DNA of 64,000 nt from Pontibacter aydingkolensis (GTDB taxonomy: Bacteria > Bacteroidota > Bacteroidia > Cytophagales > Hymenobacteraceae): the NCBI RefSeq assembly GCF_019443125.1, contig NZ_JAHYXK010000009.1, forward strand, positions 124,001-188,000. Direction: 5' to 3'. The translations under genes were made by a program, and so were the position numbers. Under the pieces are notes generated by a model. That model worked only from the letters and a program-made list of their open reading frames with translations, ran no database searches and was not told the origin of the DNA. Shown here in pieces: positions 18,354-27,080 of this stretch (position 1 is its first letter; each line of letters begins with the position of its first letter).

Positions 18354-18361
18354 TATCTTTG
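18354..18361 (+). promoter_or_regulatory. Candidate -7 box of the sugar aminotransferase operon
   Basis: TATCTTTG fits TAnnTTTG, 28 bases ahead of the ATG at 18390. A TTG exists at 18324 but the spacing (27) is too long, so support is partial. Confidence 0.4.
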
Positions 18362-18389
18362 TTGGAGAGCACTAGAGATAATTGCCTAC

Positions 18390-19526
18390 ATGGAAGATAT
18401 AAAAATGGTGGACCTGAAAGCCCAGTATGCCAAGCTTAAACCTGAGCTGGATGCCGCTTTTAGTGCCGTGATGGAAAGTATGGAGTTTATTAACGGGCCG
18501 CAGGTTTCCAACTTTGCCCGTAGCCTGGAGGATTACCTGCAAGTACAACACGCCATACCTTGCGCCAATGGTACCGATGCGCTGCAAATTGCGCTTATGG
18601 CGCTGCAACTGCCTGCCGGTGCCGAGGTTATCGTGCCTTCTTTCAATTATGTGTCAGGGGCTGAAGTGGTGGCGCTATTAGGCCTTAAACCTGTTTTTGC
18701 TGATGTGCTTGCAGATACATTTACCATTGATCCTGCATCGGTTAAAAAGATTATAACGCCGGCTACTGCTGCTATTATTCCAGTACATTTATTTGGGCAG
18801 GGCGCTCCTATGCAGGAGATTATGGAGATTGCCCACGAGCATAACCTGTTTGTTATAGAGGATAATGCCCAGTCCTTGGGTGCAGTTTATGTGCGGCCAG
18901 ATGAACATGAGGTAAGACTCGGAACTATTGGCCATATCGGTACCACTTCTTTTTTCCCGTCAAAACCGCTGGGCGGCATGGGAGATGGAGGCGCTGTGTT
19001 TACCAACGACAATAAGCTGGCTGAGATCATCCGGAAGATCGCCAACCATGGGCAATCGGAAAAGTATAAGTTTTCTACCGTTGGTGTTAATTCCCGCCTG
19101 GATACGTTGCAGGCAGCCATGCTTGATGTAAAGATAAAGTATGTGGATGAGTACAATGAGGCACGTCAGGAAATTGCCCGTTTCTACGACAATGCTTTTG
19201 CCGATACTCCAGCTATTCAGGCGCCACACCGTTTTAAACAGAGTTCACATGTGTATCATCAGTACACCATCACTGTAGCACCAGCAGTACGCGACAGCTT
19301 AAAGTCACACCTGCGGGACAATCATATTCCAAGTATGGTGTATTATCCCGAGCCGCTTCACCTGCAAGAGGCTTATACTTATCTGGGTTACAAATCCGGC
19401 GATTTTCCGGTTTCAGAAGTATTAAGCCAAAGTGTATTGTCGTTGCCAATGCACTCAGAATTAAAAGAAGATCAGTTGACTTACATTTGCCAGAACATTC
19501 TGGATTTTATGAATAACAATGGCTGA
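18390..19526 (+). CDS. DegT/DnrJ/EryC1/StrS-family sugar aminotransferase
   Basis: 378 residues, PLP-dependent enzyme acting on a nucleotide-linked keto sugar. PLP Lys192 in FFPSKPLGGMGDGG, Asp in VIEDNAQSLGA, N-terminal FINGPQV and CANGTDALQIAL (phosphate-binding) are present. Overall it resembles the WbpE/WlbC type that aminates UDP-3-keto-GlcNAc uronic acid. The next gene, overlapping by 8 bp, encodes a Gfo/Idh/MocA dehydrogenase of the kind (WbpB/WlbA) that makes the keto substrate, so the pair probably installs a 3-amino group. The precise sugar is inference. Confidence 0.9.
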   Translation: MEDIKMVDLKAQYAKLKPELDAAFSAVMESMEFINGPQVSNFARSLEDYLQVQHAIPCANGTDALQIALMALQLPAGAEVIVPSFNYVSGAEVVALLGLKPVFADVLADTFTIDPASVKKIITPATAAIIPVHLFGQGAPMQEIMEIAHEHNLFVIEDNAQSLGAVYVRPDEHEVRLGTIGHIGTTSFFPSKPLGGMGDGGAVFTNDNKLAEIIRKIANHGQSEKYKFSTVGVNSRLDTLQAAMLDVKIKYVDEYNEARQEIARFYDNAFADTPAIQAPHRFKQSSHVYHQYTITVAPAVRDSLKSHLRDNHIPSMVYYPEPLHLQEAYTYLGYKSGDFPVSEVLSQSVLSLPMHSELKEDQLTYICQNILDFMNNNG

Positions 19527-20568
19527 TTTACCTACTTCTGAAATACGGTTCGCTGTTATCGGGGTAGGGCACATCGGGCTCCGCCATGCAAAGCTCATTA
19601 CCCAAAACCCGGATGCTACCCTGGTCGCGCTGATAGATAACCGGGATGGCTTTGTTTCGGAAGAAGAATTTGCCAGAGTACCGCACTTTGCTAGTATAGA
19701 TGCGTTTATACTTTCAGGAGTACAGGCTGATGTGCTGTGCGTTTGCACGCCTAATTACCTGCACCACCCCCATACATTAGCCGGCCTGCAACATGGCCTG
19801 CACATAGTATGCGAAAAGCCGATGGCTCTGGAAAAAGCGCATTGCCAGGAGATGATTGCTGCCGCACAAACTGCTAATAAGCATATTTTCTGTGTGATGC
19901 AGAACCGTTACAGTCCGCCGGCAGTGTGGCTGAAGGAGGTGGTGCAAAGCGGCGTGTTAGGGCAAATATACCATGTGCAGGTAAACTGTTTCTGGAACCG
20001 CGACGAACGTTATTATACACCAGGCGGTTGGCGTGGTGTTGCAGCCAAAGACGGTGGTACGCTATTTACCCAGTTCAGCCATTTTGTAGACATGCTTTAC
20101 TGGCTCTTTGGCGATGTGCAAAGTATAAACGGGCAGTTCAAGAATTTTAACCATGCTGCTTTAACCCAGTTTGAAGATAGCGGTTACCTGCAGTTCGCGT
20201 TTGAAAGAGGCGGTTTTGGTACGTTTAATTATACTACGTCGGTACATTCTCAGAACCTGGAGAGCAGCATCACGATCATTGCAGAAAACGGAAGTATAAA
20301 AGTGGGCGGGCAGTACATGAACAGCGTGGAGTTTTGCGACATCCGCAACTATACTTTGCCGGAATTACAGCCTTGCCAGCCAGCCAATAACTATGGACAT
20401 TACACCGGAAGCGCAGCTAATCACCAGTTTGTTTTCGAAAACGTGATCAGCACATTACGACAGCAGAGCAATGCTACAACCAACGCACAGGAAGGTTTAA
20501 AAATAGTGGAGATAATTGAGCGGATGTACCAGTTAAAGTCTGCGCCTGAGGTGGTGGATGGTTTATAA
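19519..20568 (+). CDS. Gfo/Idh/MocA-family sugar dehydrogenase (WbpB/WlbA-like)
   Basis: 349 residues. N-terminal Rossmann motif FAVIGVGHIGLRHA, then VCTPNYLHHPHTLAGLQ and the catalytic CEKPMALEKAHC; the C-terminal alpha/beta domain has GGGTLFTQFSHFVDMLYWLFG-like (DGGTLFTQFSHFVDM) with the expected His. Oxidises C3 of a UDP-sugar with NAD. Its start overlaps the aminotransferase gene by 8 bp, giving translational coupling, and its stop overlaps the convergent flippase stop. Together with 18390..19526 it suggests a 2,3-diamino sugar acid route, but the acetyltransferase and epimerase partners are not seen here. Confidence 0.88.
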   Translation: MADLPTSEIRFAVIGVGHIGLRHAKLITQNPDATLVALIDNRDGFVSEEEFARVPHFASIDAFILSGVQADVLCVCTPNYLHHPHTLAGLQHGLHIVCEKPMALEKAHCQEMIAAAQTANKHIFCVMQNRYSPPAVWLKEVVQSGVLGQIYHVQVNCFWNRDERYYTPGGWRGVAAKDGGTLFTQFSHFVDMLYWLFGDVQSINGQFKNFNHAALTQFEDSGYLQFAFERGGFGTFNYTTSVHSQNLESSITIIAENGSIKVGGQYMNSVEFCDIRNYTLPELQPCQPANNYGHYTGSAANHQFVFENVISTLRQQSNATTNAQEGLKIVEIIERMYQLKSAPEVVDGL

Positions 20569-22053
20569 TTTCCAGCCAGTTACACTGTACACTATCTTCT
20601 TAAGCCAATCGTTCATTTCGGGGTATACATTTAAGCTGATCATCAGTCCGCCGTAAATAGCCGTGATTATGGCCGAGCGTACCAGCAAATCCAGAAATAC
20701 ATTTCCGAGGTAGGGCAGCAGGTAAGATGCGCCTAATGCCACGCCTGCTATTACCGTTATCGTGACAGAGCTTAGCGCAAAAGGCTGTATCTTATAAACC
20801 CACTGCACAAAAAACAGCCGCGCCAGGTTTATCACAACATACGAAATCATAGAAGCCATGGCGGCTCCTTCTATTCCGTAAAGCGGGATAAAGATATAGT
20901 TGGTCCAGATAGTGAGGCCGGCTAGTACAACATTGAACAGCAAGTCCCATCTATACTTCTCAGAGGTTGCAAGTATAATTCCGTTTATGCCAGTTGCCAG
21001 ATCCACGATACGCGCCATTGACAGGAACAGCACTACATACTTACCGGCCCTGTAGGTGTCGGGCATAAAAGAGAAGAGGTTATCAATGTTAGCCCAGATG
21101 CCTATAAACAACAGCAGCCCCACGATCATGTTAATCACTGTGATCTGTTTGTAAAGCTTCTCCATTTTTACCATATCCTGCTCTTTCCAGTACTCAGCCA
21201 CCTGTGGGAAAGCGATCTTGAAAATGGAACGGGCAGGAATCATGATGGCGCTGGTCATAAAAAAAGCTGTGGTGTAGATACCGTTATCGCTTAGGCTGTA
21301 AGAGCCGATCATTACCTGGTCTACGGTGGTGATTATCGTTACAGATATGTTACCCAAAAAAGTAAAGAAGCCGTAGTACAGCATCTCGCGCAGCGGTATC
21401 ATTTTAAGACCTGACCAATTGGGGAGTATAAATAACTGCTTAAGCCACAGAGTATACACTACCAGCACCAGCGCAATAGCCGAGTTAATGCCGATGTACA
21501 ACTGCACGAACTGGTGAAAATCTATCCAGCCGAACGCATATACCGAGATAAGTAATGTAGTGAGGATCCTGAGCAGAAAATCCTGCACAAAAGACGATAC
21601 GATGGTCTTGAATAAAGAACGCAGGTATGCCGTGAACAGGTTAAAGAACAGTGTAAACAGCGCAAGCGGGATGATGTAGTAATAATAGTCTATCAGCAGC
21701 CTGGAACCTTCGCCATCGTAATAATCCATTACCACAGGCTTTAGTAGCAGGAAAAGAGCTGATATAAATGCAAAGCCCAGCATGGGCACCGACAGCAGCA
21801 GAAAAAGAAAGCCGTGGTGTTTTTGTTCTTTGCTCCGGAAGTATGGGAAGTAGCGCACGCTCATGTTCACAAACCCGAGGGCAGAGAACTGCGCAAACAT
21901 CATCGAAATGGAAATAAGCAAACGTGTAAGGCCCACCTGCTCTTCGTCCAGGTAATTAGGGAAGAGGTAAATGGCATTCACAAAACCAATCAGGATACCG
22001 GCATAGGAGACAACTGTATTCCAGATGCCCTCGCGCTGTAACGTTCTACTCAT
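20563..22053 (-). CDS. Polysaccharide flippase (Wzx/MATE-like family)
   Basis: 496 residues, an integral inner-membrane protein with about 14 hydrophobic segments spread evenly, characteristic of lipid-linked oligosaccharide flippases. The N-terminus contains GIWNTVVSYAGILIGFVNAIYLFP, where the first helix follows a basic head (quoted in two parts: GIWNTVVSYAGILIG and FVNAIYLFP). It would flip undecaprenyl-linked repeat units across the membrane. It is convergent with the oxidoreductase gene at 19519. No polymerase (Wzy) gene was recognised in the window. Confidence 0.88.
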   Translation of the reverse strand: MSRTLQREGIWNTVVSYAGILIGFVNAIYLFPNYLDEEQVGLTRLLISISMMFAQFSALGFVNMSVRYFPYFRSKEQKHHGFLFLLLSVPMLGFAFISALFLLLKPVVMDYYDGEGSRLLIDYYYYIIPLALFTLFFNLFTAYLRSLFKTIVSSFVQDFLLRILTTLLISVYAFGWIDFHQFVQLYIGINSAIALVLVVYTLWLKQLFILPNWSGLKMIPLREMLYYGFFTFLGNISVTIITTVDQVMIGSYSLSDNGIYTTAFFMTSAIMIPARSIFKIAFPQVAEYWKEQDMVKMEKLYKQITVINMIVGLLLFIGIWANIDNLFSFMPDTYRAGKYVVLFLSMARIVDLATGINGIILATSEKYRWDLLFNVVLAGLTIWTNYIFIPLYGIEGAAMASMISYVVINLARLFFVQWVYKIQPFALSSVTITVIAGVALGASYLLPYLGNVFLDLLVRSAIITAIYGGLMISLNVYPEMNDWLKKIVYSVTGWKL

Positions 22054-22394
22054 TTGCTAAAGTTGGAAGCCGCAAGTAAGTTAAAAGTTTAGAGTTATGA
22101 GATAAAAGTTGATGGTAAAGTATAATTTGATGGGGCACAGTAGGTCTATTCACATCAAACATATACTTAATAGTAGGGTATTTCACCCTCTTTTACTGGC
22201 ACGTGAATCATTAACGTGGAGCACACTCATTCCGAAAGCTTTCGGGGTGACAGCACATAACGCCAGTTACAAACTGGCCTCATATCTAACCACCGGTTTC
22301 CGCTGCGCTCAAACTGGCGGTATACATCAACTATGAACTCATGTTTCAGAAAAGTTACTGAACAGGATAAGGCGTTCTTGCCCGCGCCATGCTT
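22054..22394. other. Gene-free spacer, 341 bp
   Basis: Contains AT-rich sequence with two AAGTATA copies and a short imperfect hairpin CGAAAGCTTTCG near 22230. A stretch from about 22190 to 22330 is GC-richer and looks like decayed repeat or coding debris, with no intact frame. No RNA gene or promoter recognised. Confidence 0.5.
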
Positions 22395-23756
22395 TTAACT
22401 CTCTACCTTTCTAACTTTCTCCGCCGCCTCTGTACAGGTAAGAAAGGCCGTACCATCTGTTTTGAGCTTTTCCAGAATTTGCTCCAGCACTTGCCGCCAG
22501 GATGGGGCACCTTTTGCGACAGGGTATTCTGAGTAAGACGAGAAGTTTTCATTATGCCAGAGTATCGTAAACAATCCTCTGAATTTAATAACCTCCTCTA
22601 TAACAGGGGCTACAGCCGCCATTGCCTTGTCTGACTTTAAACCCAAGTAGTTTATACTATAGAGGGTGGTATCCATGAGAATAAGCGGCAATTCCAGAAA
22701 GCTGGCTGCTTTTCGTTTATTAAAGTCGAACGGGTAGAAAGGGTGGCAAAAAGAATTCCGGAAGCCGAAATGCTCAGAAAACCCTAACGAGGAGTCGTAC
22801 TTTAGTTTGCTTTGCTGCAGCACCTGTTCGGTGTTCTCTGGCTGGTAACATAAGTAGTGAAAGCGGTTGCCGTTTACTTGTACAGGTAATTTTCGCTGGT
22901 CGGCTTTTAGCTGCACCAGGTCGTTGGATGTGCCAAAGCTGCCGTGTAGAGCTACCTCATGCTCCGTTTCTGCAAGGGTTTTTATCAGTTTCTGATACCG
23001 GGGTTTTGTTATATCGTAGTCTGCATTTGGGTAGCCGTTGTAGAACTGGTTGCTGGGTAAAAAGAACAAGGTGGCTTTTGCTCCATACTTTTCTGCCACT
23101 GCTGTTACCTCCGAAAGGTTATCCCAGGCATCTTTACCAACTGCTTTCCTAACAAACAAGGCGGCTACATTTTTGAACTCAGTAGCTTTAAAAGCTTGTT
23201 TTCCGGCAGCTCTCCAGGCACTGTTAAGGCGGTCTATGTCGCTGGTAAGGCAGGTGGCAAAAGTATGATCTCCCCAAATGCTGTGGCTGATATCTACCTG
23301 GTGCACACGCTCCAGCACCTCTTTGAGTATGTCGAAATAATAATTAACAACTGGCTTTGTGATAAAATTATACTTTGCCTGTACACTGGCTTTGTAAGTA
23401 TACCTCCTGAACTTGTCGCGCTCTGGGCCATAGTGCTCCTGCCAGCCGCTGAGCAGGTAAAAAGCAGAGGCAATAATGTCGTAATTTATACTTGCCGAGC
23501 CGTTGGGGTGGTAAGTAACCAGTTCCTGTTCGTTGTCAGCATCAAAGAAGAAAGGTATTTTCTCGCCTTTCCATTCGCGCCATACAAGTTGCTGTGGCCG
23601 TGGCCTTTTCTGCTCAAAAAAGCCGCCATCGTATTTTCGGATGCTTACCCGGCTTTTATGTATGATATCCTCTGATAAGTCGTAGTGAACAGATATATCC
23701 TTGGCCTTCGGAAAAAGAAGGTGAAAATGCTTGAGAGTGTAATCTAGTTGGTACAA
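22395..23756 (-). CDS. Polysaccharide deacetylase-like protein of the glycan locus
   Basis: 453 residues, no signal peptide. The N-terminal 150 residues form a domain of their own (DUF7033-like by recollection), followed by a NodB-type fold: TCLTSDIDRLNSAW holds the Asp-Asp-type metal motif in altered form (DID), ATLFFLPSNQFYNG, then HEVALHGSFGTSND with the His residue, and LWHNENFSS at the end. Deacetylase activity on a glycan is therefore possible but not certain. The only start in range is TTG at 23756, two bases after the stop of the T9SS cargo gene, implying coupled translation. This protein closes the pse-containing operon. Confidence 0.78.
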   Translation of the reverse strand: MYQLDYTLKHFHLLFPKAKDISVHYDLSEDIIHKSRVSIRKYDGGFFEQKRPRPQQLVWREWKGEKIPFFFDADNEQELVTYHPNGSASINYDIIASAFYLLSGWQEHYGPERDKFRRYTYKASVQAKYNFITKPVVNYYFDILKEVLERVHQVDISHSIWGDHTFATCLTSDIDRLNSAWRAAGKQAFKATEFKNVAALFVRKAVGKDAWDNLSEVTAVAEKYGAKATLFFLPSNQFYNGYPNADYDITKPRYQKLIKTLAETEHEVALHGSFGTSNDLVQLKADQRKLPVQVNGNRFHYLCYQPENTEQVLQQSKLKYDSSLGFSEHFGFRNSFCHPFYPFDFNKRKAASFLELPLILMDTTLYSINYLGLKSDKAMAAVAPVIEEVIKFRGLFTILWHNENFSSYSEYPVAKGAPSWRQVLEQILEKLKTDGTAFLTCTEAAEKVRKVES

Positions 23757-23758
23757 AG

Positions 23759-25762
23759 CTATTTTATGACTTCGAGCCAGCCCTTAAACGTATTCTGAGA
23801 GCGGCTGCTTTTAAGGTGATAAAAGTATAAACCAGCAGGCACGCTACTTGCGGACCAGCTGTTGTCATAACGCTCACTTTGGTAGATAGATTTTCCCCAG
23901 CGGTTAATAATTTTAATTTGCAGGGTTTCGGTAGCTACACCTTCTATTAAAAATACATCATTTTTGCCGTCTCCGTTAGGGGTAATAATGTTAGGGATGA
24001 TCGGGCATTCTTCATCAGACACAACTGTTTCGCGTGTAATTGTGCAGCCATTCAGCATTATATCTACTTTAAAATTGCCCGGCTGCTTTACTTCTATAGC
24101 AGGAGTGGTAGCCCCGTTGCTCCAAAAGTAGGTTGCCCCGGCAACCGTGGCATTAAGTATAACGGGCTTGCCGTAGCAAACAAAATATTCCTGTGCCCAT
24201 GGAAGAGCAGGTTCTTTTGGGATAGTTACTTTTACCTCGTCGCGGGATACGCAGCCGTTAGCGCTTGTTCCTTCTACCCAGTAGGTGCCCGAAACAGTAG
24301 CTGTGATGGAAGAGGTTGTAGCACCTGTGTTCCACTTATATGCAGCAAAGCCAGAGGGGGCTGCAAGCATTACAGATTCGCCAAAGCAAAGAGTTTTATC
24401 CGGACCTAAGTCTATTGCAACTGGTGTAGTTTCCTGCACCGTTATAGAGCCCGTAAGCTGACAGCTGTTTTCGGTAACTGTTACGGTATACGTGCCTGCC
24501 TGTATTATTTGTATACTTTTAGTCGTGGCGCCTGTACTCCATTTTACTGTACCTTTATCTGTGGTTACGCTTAGTGTAGCATTAGCGCCTTTGCAAATTG
24601 CAGCAGGACCATTAATAGTAACAGCGCCACTCATGATACCAGTTGCAGAAAATTCTCCATAGTTTGCTGAGCTATGGTACGTCATTCCAGGAGAGTTTAC
24701 AGTATCTGCAACGGCTGCCCATGAGGTAACAGTGTTATCGTTACGGCGGTAAAGCTTACCTCCACACGTTAGATCATACTGCTTAAACCATATTTTATAT
24801 TTTTTGTCCGGTTCACCTATCTTAAAGAGTCCATAATACTCTTTTACTTCCTGCGGGTTGGGCAAGCCATTGGTTGAGGTAGGAGTTGAGGCAACCTGGT
24901 ATAAATGAAAACCCTTGACAGCTGCATCGGCCCTGGAAACAGAAAAGTTGGCAATACTTGTAATTAACTCTAACGAATTATCCCATTTACTCGCATACCT
25001 GTAAACACTTTTATCCCCAACAGGAGCACCCGATACAACCCAGGCGGTGGAGGGGTTCATATTCCGGAAGGTGCCATTGATTTTTGAATTACTTTCATCC
25101 TGCACCGTACTGCCTGCTGTTTGATCGAACTTATAATATGCCACTAGCCCATTACTTGCCGTGCTCACTTTCTGGCACATGTTCTGCCTGATCTCATCTG
25201 CAGTTAGTGCCTTATTCCAAACTTTAATTTCATCCACTATACCATTATAGTTCTCGTTGTTCGCAATCACATCTTTGCCGATCGCCATTGGAACAGTAGT
25301 GGCTAAATTTGTCTGGCTAAAACCTGAGTTAAACTGTACTTCAAGTATACCATCCACATAAATCTGCCAGATGCCGTTGTTACAAACGCCTGCCAGGTGA
25401 TGCCAGTTATTATCGTTAACCAGGGTGTTGGAATAGCCGGAGTTCCTGTAATTGCCAGAGCCATCGCGCCCTGCAAAAGCAGCCTTGCCATCCTTAATGA
25501 TCAGGTGGTATCCTCTGTCGCCACTATTGCTATACTTGCCCAGTATCCAATGGTATTTAAAGGATGATGTTTTAACCCAGGCTTCTACGGTTACAGAATT
25601 GGTTATACCGCGGTTGCTTGTTCCCAGATCAACGTAATCGTCAATTCCATCAAGCTTTAGCGCATTAAGCGGGCCCTGTGCTTTAAGTAAGCATGGCCAA
25701 AAAATAATAAGCAGAACTGTAATGAACTGGAGTAGAGTTGTTTTCAAAGGTGTTTCTGGCAA
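23759..25762 (-). CDS. LamG-domain surface protein with T9SS type B sorting domain
   Basis: About 667 residues. Signal peptide LLQFITVLLIIFWPCLLKAQ; two TTG starts are possible (25762 and 25747), and the second gives MKTTLLQF, a better N-terminus. Residues about 35-240 form a LamG/concanavalin-like domain (LDGIDDYVDLGTSN; VEAWVKTSS; GYHLIIKDGKAAF; YNGIVDEIKVWNKAL). Then come two or three Ig/PKD-like repeats, each with WSTGATT/WNTGATT/WSNGATT. The end, NIITPNGDGKNDVFLIEG through WGKSIYQSERYDNSW, is the gliding-motility-associated C-terminal domain (TIGR04131 type) that sends cargo through T9SS. It sits between a glycan transferase and a deacetylase gene, so it may be displayed with or modified by this glycan. 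Confidence 0.9.
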   Translation of the reverse strand: MPETPLKTTLLQFITVLLIIFWPCLLKAQGPLNALKLDGIDDYVDLGTSNRGITNSVTVEAWVKTSSFKYHWILGKYSNSGDRGYHLIIKDGKAAFAGRDGSGNYRNSGYSNTLVNDNNWHHLAGVCNNGIWQIYVDGILEVQFNSGFSQTNLATTVPMAIGKDVIANNENYNGIVDEIKVWNKALTADEIRQNMCQKVSTASNGLVAYYKFDQTAGSTVQDESNSKINGTFRNMNPSTAWVVSGAPVGDKSVYRYASKWDNSLELITSIANFSVSRADAAVKGFHLYQVASTPTSTNGLPNPQEVKEYYGLFKIGEPDKKYKIWFKQYDLTCGGKLYRRNDNTVTSWAAVADTVNSPGMTYHSSANYGEFSATGIMSGAVTINGPAAICKGANATLSVTTDKGTVKWSTGATTKSIQIIQAGTYTVTVTENSCQLTGSITVQETTPVAIDLGPDKTLCFGESVMLAAPSGFAAYKWNTGATTSSITATVSGTYWVEGTSANGCVSRDEVKVTIPKEPALPWAQEYFVCYGKPVILNATVAGATYFWSNGATTPAIEVKQPGNFKVDIMLNGCTITRETVVSDEECPIIPNIITPNGDGKNDVFLIEGVATETLQIKIINRWGKSIYQSERYDNSWSASSVPAGLYFYHLKSSRSQNTFKGWLEVIK

Positions 25763-25793
25763 ATGGGTGAGTTATACTTAAATATATAGCAAA

Positions 25794-27077
25794 TTATAAA
25801 TTTGCGGCAATAAACGTTCTTACAAGTTGCAGAGCAAGCTCGCTGCTTTTGCCATCGTATGGGCTGCCGACGGTAGCATTAAAATATTTCGCACGCTGGT
25901 ATACTTCAGGCTTGTTTTGGATGTGTTGCTGCAGCATTTCGTGTAGTGCTGTATAAGAACCAGCCTCATCGACTAACCCTTTTTGAATAAAGCCATAGTA
26001 ATCATACAGTCTTTCAGACTGGTTCATGTTATAATAAATGGCCCAGACATTAAGTAAAACTGCCTCCAGATGTATGCCTGAGTTTCCGCTTAATAGTATA
26101 TCAATTTCTTTTAAATACTCAAATGTCGGGACTAATCTACTGTTTGAGAACTTGATATTTGGATAGGAGCTTAGTACGTTTTCGAAATCACGATTATCGC
26201 GTGGGTGGGGGCGAAGTATAATGTCTGCTTCGGGAAAGTCTTTAGCTAGCTGGCTTGCAAGCGCTGTGATCTCTTCCGTTGCATCCATCAGGTTACAGCC
26301 AATGCCAATGCGATTTATACTTTTGTTTTGATTGCGGAACTGTGCAAATGCATCGGCCTTTGGCATTCCAACCAACTCTACACGTCCGGTAACGGGTCCG
26401 CATAGTTTATACTTATCCAGTGCATCCTGTCCCTCCAGCAGGTTTAAATCGTATTCCAGCGGAGGAAAGATTGGGCTTACGCTGGCATGTTGGATATAAG
26501 CTGTTCTAATGCCTGCGGCTTTTGCAGCCAACAACATGGCCCGGGCATCGGCGTTGTGGTCGTTGGCAAATACAATGGCAGTTGGTTTATACTTCTGTAG
26601 TTTAGTTAAGTATACTTCGTAAAAGCCAACAGCATCGTAAAGTACATCTACAAAACGCTGTGTACTATTTTTTTTATACTTCAGAAATGTAAAGTAGAGC
26701 GGTAAGAACTTGTAATAATATAAAAATTTGCGGCGCAGCGAAATACGGGCTACGGCATGGTTATACCTCCCGATCTCTTTGCTTTGGCCGGCTACAAAAA
26801 CTACATTAGGTAATCCCGCCTGCAAAAACTGGAGACTATCGTAATTATTCTGGCTAACCACATAAAGCCATACTTTTCCCCGTAGCTGTTCCGGCTGTTC
26901 TACCTTTTTGAACAGGTTTCCTATTAAGCGCACCACAGTATAGCCTGCTATCTTAAGCAGGCGTTTTACTGGTGAGGTAGGAGAAATGGCAGCTTTAGCA
27001 CTTTCAGGTAGATCATAGAAACCTTCTGAAAAGGGCAGGTGGAGAATATTACTATAAATGGCGTACCATTTTTTCAT
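25794..27077 (-). CDS. Probable GT-B glycosyltransferase of the pse operon
   Basis: 427 residues, soluble, no signal peptide. The N-terminal half has AGYTVVRLIGNLFKK and YNHAVARISLRRKFLYYYKF, and the C-terminal half has a GT-B-like donor domain: RIGIGCNLMDA, FPEADIILRPHPRDNRDFE, DILLSGNSGIHLEAVLLN. The RPHPRDN and SGNSGIHLE motifs recall CDP-glycerol transferase and 2-epimerase relatives. Directly 3 bases downstream of pseI, it is the natural candidate for the transferase that uses CMP-pseudaminic acid, but that is an inference from position only. Confidence 0.68.
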   Translation of the reverse strand: MKKWYAIYSNILHLPFSEGFYDLPESAKAAISPTSPVKRLLKIAGYTVVRLIGNLFKKVEQPEQLRGKVWLYVVSQNNYDSLQFLQAGLPNVVFVAGQSKEIGRYNHAVARISLRRKFLYYYKFLPLYFTFLKYKKNSTQRFVDVLYDAVGFYEVYLTKLQKYKPTAIVFANDHNADARAMLLAAKAAGIRTAYIQHASVSPIFPPLEYDLNLLEGQDALDKYKLCGPVTGRVELVGMPKADAFAQFRNQNKSINRIGIGCNLMDATEEITALASQLAKDFPEADIILRPHPRDNRDFENVLSSYPNIKFSNSRLVPTFEYLKEIDILLSGNSGIHLEAVLLNVWAIYYNMNQSERLYDYYGFIQKGLVDEAGSYTALHEMLQQHIQNKPEVYQRAKYFNATVGSPYDGKSSELALQLVRTFIAANL

Positions 27078-27080
27078 GGG

